This document shows positions 7,944 to 14,472 of a DNA stretch of 16,730 nt, piece by piece. This DNA comes from Acidobacteriaceae bacterium (lineage in GTDB: Bacteria; Acidobacteriota; Terriglobia; Terriglobales; Acidobacteriaceae), in assembly GCA_030039895.1 (NCBI GenBank), contig JASHUR010000048.1:1-16730 (forward strand), given 5' to 3'. Position 1 is the stretch's first letter. Each line of letters begins with the position of its first letter. A model generated the notes under the pieces. That model searched no databases, was not told where the DNA came from, and saw only the letters and a program-made list of their open reading frames with translations. The translations under genes were made by a program, and so were the position numbers.

Positions 7944-8591
7944 ATGTCCGCAAAGAAATCGCAGAAGAATCCCCCTGCCGCGCCCGCCAACGTCAAAATC
8001 ATCAAAGGCAACCTCACCATCCGTCCGGGTAAGCCCGCACCCGTCGTCTCCAGCACCACCGCCTACCAAGGCCCGCTGTTCCGCGTCCAGCAGGAACACG
8101 TTCGCGAGCCCAACTGCGGCACCGTCATCCGCGACATCATCCGGCACGGAGGCTCCGTCGTCATCCTCGCCATCGACGACGCCAGTAAGCGTGACCCGCT
8201 CGTCGTCCTCGAGCGCCAGTACCGCCACGCCGCCTCGCAATTCCTCTATGAAGTCCCCGCCGGCAAAATCGACCCCGGCGAAAATCGCCTCGCTGCTGCC
8301 AAACGCGAGCTCGCCGAAGAAACTGGCTTCCGCGCTGGAAAGTGGACCCAGCTTGCCCGCTACTATGCCAGCCCCGGCTTCCTCGCCGAGTGGATGCAGG
8401 TCTACCTCGCCGAAGGTCTCACCCCCGGCCTCACCGCGCCCGACGAAGACGAACGTCTCGAAATCATGCTCGTGCCCTTCTCCGAGCTGCTGCGCCTCAT
8501 CGACACCGGACAAATCCACGACGGCAAGACCCTCATCGCCGCCATGTCCTTCGCCCGCCTTCGCGCAAAATCCGCGCGCTCGCCACGCTGA
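7944..8591 (+). CDS. Nudix hydrolase, ADP-ribose pyrophosphatase type
   Basis: This is a 215-aa cytoplasmic enzyme expected to hydrolyse ADP-ribose or a related nucleoside diphosphate sugar to AMP plus a sugar phosphate. A perfect Nudix box spans residues 107-129 (Gly107, Glu113, then RELAEETGF with the catalytic and metal-binding Glu122, Glu125 and Glu126). Downstream, YYASPGFLAEW (141-150) carries the SPG signature typical of the ADP-ribose pyrophosphatase subgroup (NudF-like). A GGAG ribosome site is at 7931-7934. The N-terminal 30 residues are Lys/Pro-rich and probably disordered. It is divergent from the DUF2520-bshC unit, with 40 bp between starts, and is followed 44 bp later by the GH94-like gene, with which it may share a transcript. 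Confidence 0.92.
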   Translation: MSAKKSQKNPPAAPANVKIIKGNLTIRPGKPAPVVSSTTAYQGPLFRVQQEHVREPNCGTVIRDIIRHGGSVVILAIDDASKRDPLVVLERQYRHAASQFLYEVPAGKIDPGENRLAAAKRELAEETGFRAGKWTQLARYYASPGFLAEWMQVYLAEGLTPGLTAPDEDERLEIMLVPFSELLRLIDTGQIHDGKTLIAAMSFARLRAKSARSPR

Positions 8592-8600
8592 CGTACAATT

Positions 8601-8629
8601 CCTCCTGAGAAAAACATCCCTTCAGGAGG
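8601..8629 (+). promoter_or_regulatory. hairpin that can occlude the Shine-Dalgarno of the GH94-like gene
   Basis: The sequence CCTCCTGA (8601-8608) is the exact complement of TCAGGAGG (8622-8629), with a 13-nt loop and one extra possible G-U pair (8609 with 8621). The right arm holds the core of the downstream AGGAGGT ribosome site (8624-8630), five bases before the TTG at 8636. When folded, the RNA would mask nearly the whole Shine-Dalgarno. No U-run follows, so a terminator is less likely. A translational switch, coupling to the upstream Nudix gene or simple damping are all possible; this is inference from the sequence. Confidence 0.6.
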
Positions 8630-8635
8630 TCATTC

Positions 8636-10948
8636 TTGTCACACGCCGACGACCACCTTTCACGCCGCACCTTCCTCGCCGGAGCAGCAGCACTCACAGC
8701 CACATCTCTCGCCTCATCCGCCGCGCCCGCGTGGGCCGCACCCGGAGCCTCCGCATCCTCACTCGGCGAATGGATCGAAGACGGCTATGGCTTTCCTGCC
8801 TACCACTACACCGGCCCCATGCGCTTCCCCAACAGTCCCGTGCGCGACCGCGCGCCCATGATTCCCGACGACCCTTATTTCCTCACTGGCAACTACCGTC
8901 TCACCCTCTTCACCCACGCCAGCGGACTCTATCAGATCCTCACCGGTGAGCGCGCCTGGGGCCGCATGAATCAGGGCGACGAGCGCTGGGGCGGAGCCAA
9001 CTCCGCCACCATCGAAGTCTCCGGCGGCCAGCGCCACGACCTCATCGGGCTCGACGCATCCGCAGCCATCGCCGCCACTAAACGCTTCGGCGTCGGATTC
9101 GCGCGCTACGACTACATCTTGACCCCATCGCTCTCCGTCACCCGCCTGCTCTCCGTCGCGCCATCCACAGGCGTCACAGAAGGCACCTCCGCCTTCCTAA
9201 CCCACATCACGCTCCACAACACCGGCTCCGCGCCGCTCAGCATCCGCTACTCCGAACTCACCCGCGCATACTACCAGCAGCTCTTCGCCAAATGGGACGT
9301 CCCACAGAACGGCGCCATCTGGCCCATCGATCCCGCCACACCGCCAGCCAACGGACTCGTCGCCGCATCCTTCACCGCGAAGGGCACACGCAAACTCATC
9401 TTCCCACCCCGCGGAGAAATGTCCCGTTACGAGCAGTTCCCACCCACGCTCTTCGTTAAAACCATCAGTCCCGGCCTGACTCCCGTCTCTTACAACGACA
9501 CCTCCGGCCACCGCAACATCGGCGTCACCGCTTCGCTCACCCTCCAGCCCGGAGAAACCCGCACCTTCGCCTTCATCACCGGATACACCCGCGACCTCGC
9601 CGCCATCCCCGCGCTCTGTGCCTCGCTCACCGCGCCCGCATCCGCAAAACCGCTCGGCTCTGCATTCGGCCACGCCTGGCTCCACACTCTGCCCAATTTC
9701 TCCAGCGAATCCGATCCCGTTCTCCGCCGCGAAATGCTCTGGAACGCCGCCGCGCTCGAAGCTATGAGCACATGGCGCGAGTACTACAACGAGACCGTCG
9801 TCCCCCAGGGCACCATGTACGACTACATCTGGGGAAACATGGCCTCCAGCCGCGACCTCGCCCAGCAGGCGCTGCCTTTCGTCCACACCAACCCCGCCGT
9901 CGCCCGCTCCACCCTGCGCTTCATCATGAAGCGCATCCTCCCCGACGGCACCGTCCAGCTCAACGACGAGGGCTTCGGATGGGTCCCCAGCGGCGCGCAG
10001 CAAACCAGTGATCAGCAACTCTATTTCTTCCTGCTCCTCGCCGAATACCTCCGCGTTACCCGCGACGCCTCCGTCCTTGCTGAAACCATCGGCTACTACC
10101 CGCTCGAGAACTCCGGCCACGGCACCGGTCTGGCCCACGTCCGCCAGGCATTCATCTTCCTGCGCGACCGCGTCGGCACAGGAACCCATGGCATTATCCG
10201 CCGTTGGAACTCCGACTGGAACGACATGTTCGGCTGGTGGGTAAGCGCCATTCCTTACAACACCGAGTTCGAAGTTGGCGAGAGCCACATGAACTCCGCC
10301 ATGGCCATCGTCATCCTCGGCGATCTCGCCGCCGTTATCGACGCGCTCCATCTGCCCGGCACTACCGGCTCCGACGCCACCGAGCTCACCGCCGCCATGC
10401 GCGAGTACCGCGCCGAGGTCCAGTCTGCCTGGGACCGCGACCTCGATGACCGCGCCTTTCCGCGCCGCGCATGGATGGACGCCCGCACCCCGCTCGGCGA
10501 AGACAACATGTGGCTTGAGCCGCAGGGCTACACCCTGCTCATCCCCGAATTCAGCGTCGAACGCAAGCGCCGCCTCTTCACCCAGCTCCAGCAGCGCCTC
10601 CTCAAAGGAGAATCCCAGGGCCCGCGACAGATCGAAAAGCCCACTCCACGCTCTGGAACCCCACAAGGCTCGCGCGAAAATGGAGGCTTCTGGTACGCCC
10701 TCAACGGCCCGGTCATCCTCGGCGTTGCCACCTTTGATCTTGCTGCCGCCCGCGATCTTCTCCACCGCATGACCTTCGCCAACTACGCCCAGCACTTCCC
10801 GGACTACTGGACCGGCCGCTGGTCCGCCTCCGATAGCCTCGACTCGTCGCTGCTCCCCACACAAGGACTCTCCACCGCCATCCCCTGGTGTGCGCACGCT
10901 CACGCCTGGCCGCTCTACTGTTACCTCCGCCTGCGCGAACAGGCCTGA
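8636..10948 (+). CDS. Tat-exported glycosyl hydrolase / GH94-like (phosphorylase-fold) protein
   Basis: This is a 770-aa exported carbohydrate-active protein. The TTG start is well supported: AGGAGGT (8624-8630) lies five bases upstream, and the next Met comes after the signal. SRRTFLAG (residues 9-16) followed by Ala-rich hydrophobic residues is a twin-arginine signal, with cleavage near AWAAPG (33-37). Residues about 85-340 are a beta-sandwich-like domain. Residues about 360-760 are an (alpha/alpha)6-type catalytic region, with YNETVVPQGTMYDYIWG (384-400), RWNSDWNDMFG (523-533, with the GH94-like acid Asp in DWND) and ENGGFWYALNGPVILG (681-696). These fit GH94/related families (cellobiose phosphorylase and hydrolase relatives). 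Classic GH94 phosphorylases are cytoplasmic, so an exported relative may be a hydrolase. The exact substrate and mechanism cannot be read here. Confidence 0.82.
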   Translation: MSHADDHLSRRTFLAGAAALTATSLASSAAPAWAAPGASASSLGEWIEDGYGFPAYHYTGPMRFPNSPVRDRAPMIPDDPYFLTGNYRLTLFTHASGLYQILTGERAWGRMNQGDERWGGANSATIEVSGGQRHDLIGLDASAAIAATKRFGVGFARYDYILTPSLSVTRLLSVAPSTGVTEGTSAFLTHITLHNTGSAPLSIRYSELTRAYYQQLFAKWDVPQNGAIWPIDPATPPANGLVAASFTAKGTRKLIFPPRGEMSRYEQFPPTLFVKTISPGLTPVSYNDTSGHRNIGVTASLTLQPGETRTFAFITGYTRDLAAIPALCASLTAPASAKPLGSAFGHAWLHTLPNFSSESDPVLRREMLWNAAALEAMSTWREYYNETVVPQGTMYDYIWGNMASSRDLAQQALPFVHTNPAVARSTLRFIMKRILPDGTVQLNDEGFGWVPSGAQQTSDQQLYFFLLLAEYLRVTRDASVLAETIGYYPLENSGHGTGLAHVRQAFIFLRDRVGTGTHGIIRRWNSDWNDMFGWWVSAIPYNTEFEVGESHMNSAMAIVILGDLAAVIDALHLPGTTGSDATELTAAMREYRAEVQSAWDRDLDDRAFPRRAWMDARTPLGEDNMWLEPQGYTLLIPEFSVERKRRLFTQLQQRLLKGESQGPRQIEKPTPRSGTPQGSRENGGFWYALNGPVILGVATFDLAAARDLLHRMTFANYAQHFPDYWTGRWSASDSLDSSLLPTQGLSTAIPWCAHAHAWPLYCYLRLREQA

Positions 10949-11117
10949 CCCGCATATCACCCGATCTGGACACCCCTCTCGCGCCGGGTGTATCGTCATC
11001 ACCGCTCACGAATGACGGCGTTCGCGCTCGCCCGGCTGTTCGCACATCTCACCCTGGCCCTCCTCCTGCTGCCCGCATTCCCGCTCACAAAACCCACATA
11101 TCAGGAGACACCCATCC

Positions 11118-11963
11118 ATGAAAGCTCGCTTTGGACTTACAGTTCCCCTCTGTCTGCTCTTCGCAGGTCTCACCTTCATCCCTGCGCCCCGCGCACACGC
11201 CCAGGATCAATCCAGCAACATCACTCCACCGCCGAATGTCCTTGAAGTTGTCGTCGAATTCGTCAAGCCCGGATTGGCCGGCAGCCAGCACAACCAGACC
11301 GAGTCCGTCTTCGTTCAGGCCATGCGCAACGCCAAATGGCCCACCCACTATCTAGGAATGAACGCCCTCACCGGGGAATCACGCGCCGTCTTCTTCATCC
11401 CCTACGGCTCCTTCGCCGACTGGGAAAAGGACAACCTCGCCACCGCCAAGGACCCCACGCTCTCCGCCGCCCTCGACGCGGCAACCATCGCCGACGGCAA
11501 GCTCCTCAGCATGGTTGAGACGAGCGTCTTCCACTTCCGTCCCGATCTCAGCCTCCGCCCCGGCGCCGACGTCGGCAAAATCCGTTACTTCGATATCAGC
11601 GTGTTCCACATTCACCCCGGACACATGGCCGAATTCGAAGAGCTCGCCAAAATGTACGTTACCGCCCTACAGGGCAATCCGAACGCACACTGGGATGCCT
11701 TTCAGGAAATGTACGGTGCCGACGGAAGCGACACCATCCTCGTCGTAACCCCCAGAAAGTCCATGGATGAAATTGACACGCAGATGGCCGACGACGCCAA
11801 ACTGGACTCGAGCTTCACCGCAGAGCAGCGCAAGCACTTGGGCGATCTCGCAGCCGCTTCAATCGCCTCGTCATGGTCCACCATCGACGCCATCAATCCC
11901 ATCATGAGCTACCCCACCGACACCTGGGTACAGGAAGATCCTTCTTTCTGGAACCAGCACTGA
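11118..11963 (+). CDS. secreted protein, unrecognised family, tandem paralogue 1
   Basis: This 281-aa protein has a clear signal peptide (first 28 residues, MKARFGLTVPLCLLFAGL..., cleavage near AHAQ). An AGGAGA ribosome site lies about 9 bases upstream. After the signal, two halves look alike: VVEFVKPGLAG...FFIPYGSFADW (about 44-100) and ISVFHIHPGHMAEFEELAKMY (about 159-179). These have the strand-KPG/HPG-helix layout of dimeric alpha/beta-barrel (ABM/NIPSNAP-like) folds; this fold assignment is inference. The shared block DLSLRP (about 143-148), then HWDAFQEMYG, SDTILVVTP and a C-terminal DTWVQEDPSFW are matched by the next gene, so the two are paralogues. No catalytic motif is evident. It is probably periplasmic or extracytoplasmic. 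Confidence 0.8.
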   Translation: MKARFGLTVPLCLLFAGLTFIPAPRAHAQDQSSNITPPPNVLEVVVEFVKPGLAGSQHNQTESVFVQAMRNAKWPTHYLGMNALTGESRAVFFIPYGSFADWEKDNLATAKDPTLSAALDAATIADGKLLSMVETSVFHFRPDLSLRPGADVGKIRYFDISVFHIHPGHMAEFEELAKMYVTALQGNPNAHWDAFQEMYGADGSDTILVVTPRKSMDEIDTQMADDAKLDSSFTAEQRKHLGDLAAASIASSWSTIDAINPIMSYPTDTWVQEDPSFWNQH

Positions 11964-11977
11964 TCCAGGTCAACCCG

Positions 11978-12003
11978 TCCCGGCCTCACCCCTGAGGCCG
12001 GGA
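11978..12003 (+). terminator. strong stem-loop after paralogue 1 (terminator-like)
   Basis: An 11-bp perfect stem (TCCCGGCCTCA at 11978-11988 with its complement at 11993-12003) closes a CCCC loop, starting 15 bp after the stop codon of paralogue 1. What follows (GAAATCTAATCC) has only a weak T content, so an intrinsic terminator is likely but may be leaky, or the hairpin may stabilise the 3' end. It separates paralogue 1 from paralogue 2. Confidence 0.62.
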
Positions 12004-12129
12004 GAAATCTAATCCCTCCATTGGACATCTATCGTCTCCTGCGTTAACGTGTTGTGCTGTCAGGAAAAGACGTCTGCGCGCGGTTTTTAGCCACTGCCCA
12101 CCTGATGCCGCCGCAATCCTCCCTCCATT

Positions 12130-12155
12130 TTCTTCCTGTTGGAAGAAGTTCTTCC
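12130..12155 (+). promoter_or_regulatory. palindrome cluster upstream of paralogue 2
   Basis: The heptamer TTCTTCC occurs at 12130-12136 and 12149-12155, and its reverse complement GGAAGAA lies between them at 12141-12147. The right half is a 15-bp perfect palindrome (GGAAGAA, central G, TTCTTCC); the left half could form an RNA hairpin with a TGTT loop. A separate 10-bp palindrome AATTCGAATT is at 12167-12176. All lie within 65 bp of the ATG at 12192. They could be an operator or a 5'-UTR fold; no regulator is identified. Confidence 0.4.
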
Positions 12156-12191
12156 GGCTTCAAAACAATTCGAATTTTGAGGGGAACACTC

Positions 12192-13028
12192 ATGAAATTG
12201 CATTTTGCATCCATGGGCCTGCTCGCTGCAGCGCTCTCGCTCACCTCCATGCCCGCTGCCTTCGCGCAGCACACGCCGGGAACGGCACAGGGCCCAGACA
12301 AGTACCAATTTGTGGACAATATCGAACTCAAACCAGGCCAGGACGCAGCCTTCACCAAGGCTGAGAGTGACGAGGTTCAGGCGCTCCGGGCGGCGCATGC
12401 TCCCGGATACTATCTCGGTCTATGGTCTATCACCGGCAGTAATCATGTGCTCTTCTTCAGCGGGTTCGACTCGTTCGAACAGGCGCAGAAGAATCACGAA
12501 ACCGTCTGGAACAACACCGATCTTGCCGCCAAGCTCAACGCTGGTACCGCTGCCGAGGCGCCGCTCATGAAGGACGTGCATAGAAGCATCTATACCTACG
12601 ACAAAGACCTCAGCCTCCGCCCCGACCTCGACATCTCCAAAATGCGTTTCGCGCGCATCCTTCTTTTCCACGTCCGTCGTGGTCACGATCAGGACTTCGA
12701 ACACACCATCAAACTCTTCGCGAAAGCCTACGAGACCGCCATCCCTGATGCGCACTGGGCCATGTTCGAGAAGGACTACGGTGAGGGAAGCGACAACATC
12801 TACATCCTCGTCACGCCCATGGAGTCTCTGTCCACCGTCGACGAGATGCATGCCAACGGCAAGAAATTCGAAACCAGCATAGGCCCCGATCAACTCCAGT
12901 TGCTCCGCAATCAAATTGATAAGGTCGTTGAGTCGTCTGAAGCCGACCTCTTCGCCTTCGGCGAAAAAATCAGCTATGTCCCCGATTCTTGGCTCACCGC
13001 CTATCCCGACTTCTGGGGTAAGAAATAG
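12192..13028 (+). CDS. secreted protein, unrecognised family, tandem paralogue 2
   Basis: This 278-aa secreted paralogue of the preceding gene starts at ATG 12192, supported by TGAGGGGA about 8 bases upstream and by a typical signal peptide right after it (MKLHFASMGLLAAALSL..., cleavage near AFAQ). The frame is open for 46 codons further upstream, but that part is not coding-like. Internal halves repeat the same layout: NIELKPGQDAAF (about 45-56) and ILLFHVRRGHDQDFEHT in the second half. Shared landmarks with paralogue 1 are DLSLRP, AHWAMFEKDYG, SDNIYILVTP and PDSW...PDFW at the C-terminus. Identity is moderate, so this duplication is not recent. It ends at a bidirectional terminator 25 bp later. 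The function is unknown. Confidence 0.8.
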   Translation: MKLHFASMGLLAAALSLTSMPAAFAQHTPGTAQGPDKYQFVDNIELKPGQDAAFTKAESDEVQALRAAHAPGYYLGLWSITGSNHVLFFSGFDSFEQAQKNHETVWNNTDLAAKLNAGTAAEAPLMKDVHRSIYTYDKDLSLRPDLDISKMRFARILLFHVRRGHDQDFEHTIKLFAKAYETAIPDAHWAMFEKDYGEGSDNIYILVTPMESLSTVDEMHANGKKFETSIGPDQLQLLRNQIDKVVESSEADLFAFGEKISYVPDSWLTAYPDFWGKK

Positions 13029-13053
13029 CCTCCACGCAATCGTCCACACACAC

Positions 13054-13083
13054 AAAAGGCCCATCCGCACGGACGGGCCTTTT
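13054..13083. terminator. bidirectional intrinsic terminator between convergent units
   Basis: AAAAGGCCC (13054-13062) pairs perfectly with GGGCCTTTT (13075-13083); after one mismatch, TCC pairs with GGA (13064-13066 with 13071-13073) around a short GCAC loop. A-tract and T-tract flank the GC stem, so it can end transcription in both directions. It lies between paralogue 2 (+, stop at 13028) and the VOC gene (-, stop at 13105). Confidence 0.85.
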
Positions 13084-13104
13084 CAATTTCGCTCAGTGCG
13101 ATGG

Positions 13105-13524
13105 CTAGGCAGCCATCTCATGGGCAGTATTCACCATCCACGGAACCTCGAACTTATCAATGCACATTCCGAACCCCGGCGACCAGAACGTCTTCTGGAA
13201 CTCCATCTGCACCTTCCCGCCCTCCGACAGTCCCTTAAAGATCCGCTCCGCCTCTGCCGCATCCTTCACCGTTACGCATACGCTGAATCCGTGCGGCTTC
13301 GCTTCCTTGCCCTCCGGATGGTCCGCCCCCTGAATCACGCCTCCACCCGGTACCTCCAGCGCCGCATGCATGATCTTATCTTTCATGGCTGGTGGCACTT
13401 GGTCTGCCATCGGCGATTCGCCCTGTGTCATCATGAACGTGATCTTCCCGCCCAGCAACTTCGCATAAGTTTCAAATGCAATCTTGCAATTTCCACTGAA
13501 TGCTAAATGCGTTGTGACCTGCAT
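13105..13524 (-). CDS. VOC superfamily protein, PhnB-like (glyoxalase/bleomycin-resistance fold)
   Basis: This 139-aa cytoplasmic protein has the paired beta-alpha-beta-beta-beta modules of the vicinal-oxygen-chelate fold. The PhnB-like subgroup is suggested by an opening THLAFSGNCKIAFETYAKLLGG, then HAALEVPGGGVIQGAD, then SVCVTVKDAAEAERIFKGLS and the terminal TFWSPGFGMCIDKFEVPWMVN. PhnB-type members often lack the metal ligands of true glyoxalases, and no enzymatic role is proven for most. The start at ATG 13524 is chosen for the strong AAAGGAGAGG ribosome site just upstream; 35 further in-frame upstream residues overlap the DinB gene and look non-coding. It is the last gene of the operon beginning with HxlR. 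Confidence 0.88.
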   Translation of the reverse strand: MQVTTHLAFSGNCKIAFETYAKLLGGKITFMMTQGESPMADQVPPAMKDKIMHAALEVPGGGVIQGADHPEGKEAKPHGFSVCVTVKDAAEAERIFKGLSEGGKVQMEFQKTFWSPGFGMCIDKFEVPWMVNTAHEMAA

Positions 13525-13570
13525 ATCCTCTCCTTTTGTATAAGTCTTCGTTCCAGCTCGCTCGGGAGCC

Positions 13571-14086
13571 CTACTTGATTGCTCCCGGCTTGCCGGCGAT
13601 TCTGCGCAGCAATCCTGTCTGCCCCGCATGGTATGCCTGATGGAAGAGCACTGTCGTTAACAGCGTGCGAACAGTTTCATTCGGATTGTTCCCGGGTGAA
13701 AACGGCGCCTTCTCATCCAGTCGCTCCACTGTCAGCTCTGCCAACCCGGCATCGACGCGCCTCGCGGCCTCATCCCACGCTGCCATCAACGCCGCTAGTT
13801 CCATCGCCTCATCTGCGCTCTTTACCGGATGGCTCCCTCGCTTGTACCGATCAAACCCGCCGGGCTCCAGTACCGGCTCCTGGCCCAGTGCTGGCAGCAC
13901 ACTCTCATAAACGCGAAGAAGATGCCCCACGACCCAGTTCATGCAGTTCCCTTCTGGCTGCGGCTGAATCAGACTCTCTTCTTCACTCAATCCCTCCGTA
14001 TTCCGCCGCACAACCCCATGGATCGCGCGCGCCATCTGCCGAAAAACCTCAACCTCCCCAATCCTCTCCGTTACCACCGCCTCCAT
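13571..14086 (-). CDS. DinB/YfiT-like four-helix-bundle protein (possible thiol S-transferase)
   Basis: This 171-aa protein has the DinB-fold signature: a first metal-ligand His in NWVVGHLL (His55) and a paired His motif in LFHQAYHAGQTGLLRR (His149 and His153), the three-His site that binds a divalent metal. The family includes BstA, the bacillithiol S-transferase, and DNA-damage-induced DinB proteins of unclear function. The ATG at 14086 has GGAGGTGA immediately upstream and is preferred over TTG 14098. It sits 65 bp downstream of the MoaD-like gene and 46 bp upstream of the VOC gene, all on one strand. The presence of bshC elsewhere in the window makes a bacillithiol-linked role worth considering, but this is inference. 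Confidence 0.87.
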   Translation of the reverse strand: MEAVVTERIGEVEVFRQMARAIHGVVRRNTEGLSEEESLIQPQPEGNCMNWVVGHLLRVYESVLPALGQEPVLEPGGFDRYKRGSHPVKSADEAMELAALMAAWDEAARRVDAGLAELTVERLDEKAPFSPGNNPNETVRTLLTTVLFHQAYHAGQTGLLRRIAGKPGAIK

Positions 14087-14151
14087 GTTCACCTCCAACT
14101 AAATGCACCGTTGAACGTCTTGTCTGGCGCCAAGCGCGTGTACTTGGATGA

Positions 14152-14472
14152 TCAGTCCCCGTGTGGCGAACACCCTCCGGCGATGGCCCCGATGATCAGC
14201 AGCGGTTCTTTCCCCGCAGCAATCACCTCCGGAAGCGGTTTGTCCGTCGGCTCGTGCGACCAGTCCTCCTCGCACACAAAGAAGCGCAGGAATGCCCGCC
14301 GTTGCAGCGTTCCGTGGTCCCGAATCGTCCCTTCCAGCATCGGATACCGCGCTTCCAGAGCATCGAGCACCGACTTAACCGAGACCACCCCCGCAACATC
14401 CAGCGTGATCTCGCCGCGCACCCCCGCCAGCGTCCGCAGGTGATACGGGATCTCCACGCGAACCATGCTCAC
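14152..14472 (-). CDS. MoaD/ThiS-family beta-grasp (ubiquitin-like) protein with a C-terminal extension
   Basis: A 106-aa protein of the MoaD/ThiS ubiquitin-like fold begins VRVEIPYHLRTLAGV, then ITLDVAGVVSVKSVLDALEARYP, then a basic middle RRAFLRFFVCEEDWSH, and a C-terminus LLIIGAIAGGCSPHGD. The diglycine (99-100) is the site activated by E1-like enzymes for sulfur transfer or conjugation, but six residues (CSPHGD) follow it, so a trimming step would be needed unless it acts differently. The gene starts at GTG 14472, overlapping the TGA of the beta-propeller gene by 4 bp (GTGA), or at ATG 14466. Translational coupling is strongly suggested. No MoaE, E1 or JAMM gene is in the window. The assignment to molybdopterin or thiamin synthesis is not supported. 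Confidence 0.86.
   Translation of the reverse strand: MSMVRVEIPYHLRTLAGVRGEITLDVAGVVSVKSVLDALEARYPMLEGTIRDHGTLQRRAFLRFFVCEEDWSHEPTDKPLPEVIAAGKEPLLIIGAIAGGCSPHGD

Noticed and set aside
7693..8949. 418-codon + strand frame spanning the DUF2520, Nudix and GH94-like starts
   Set aside because: It is Ser/Pro-rich, crosses three well-supported genes on both strands and has no motif.
9197..11002. 601-codon minus-strand open frame opposite the GH94-like gene
   Set aside because: It is a shadow of the real gene, caused by skewed GC-rich codon use. Its translation is Gly/Glu/Val-rich with no domain, and the + strand product has clear motifs and a ribosome site.
10970..11017. Two 6-bp inverted repeats (ACACCC/GGGTGT and CGTCAT/ATGACG) between the GH94-like gene and paralogue 1
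   Set aside because: The stems are short with loops of 10-12 nt and no T-tract, so they were not called as a terminator or operator.
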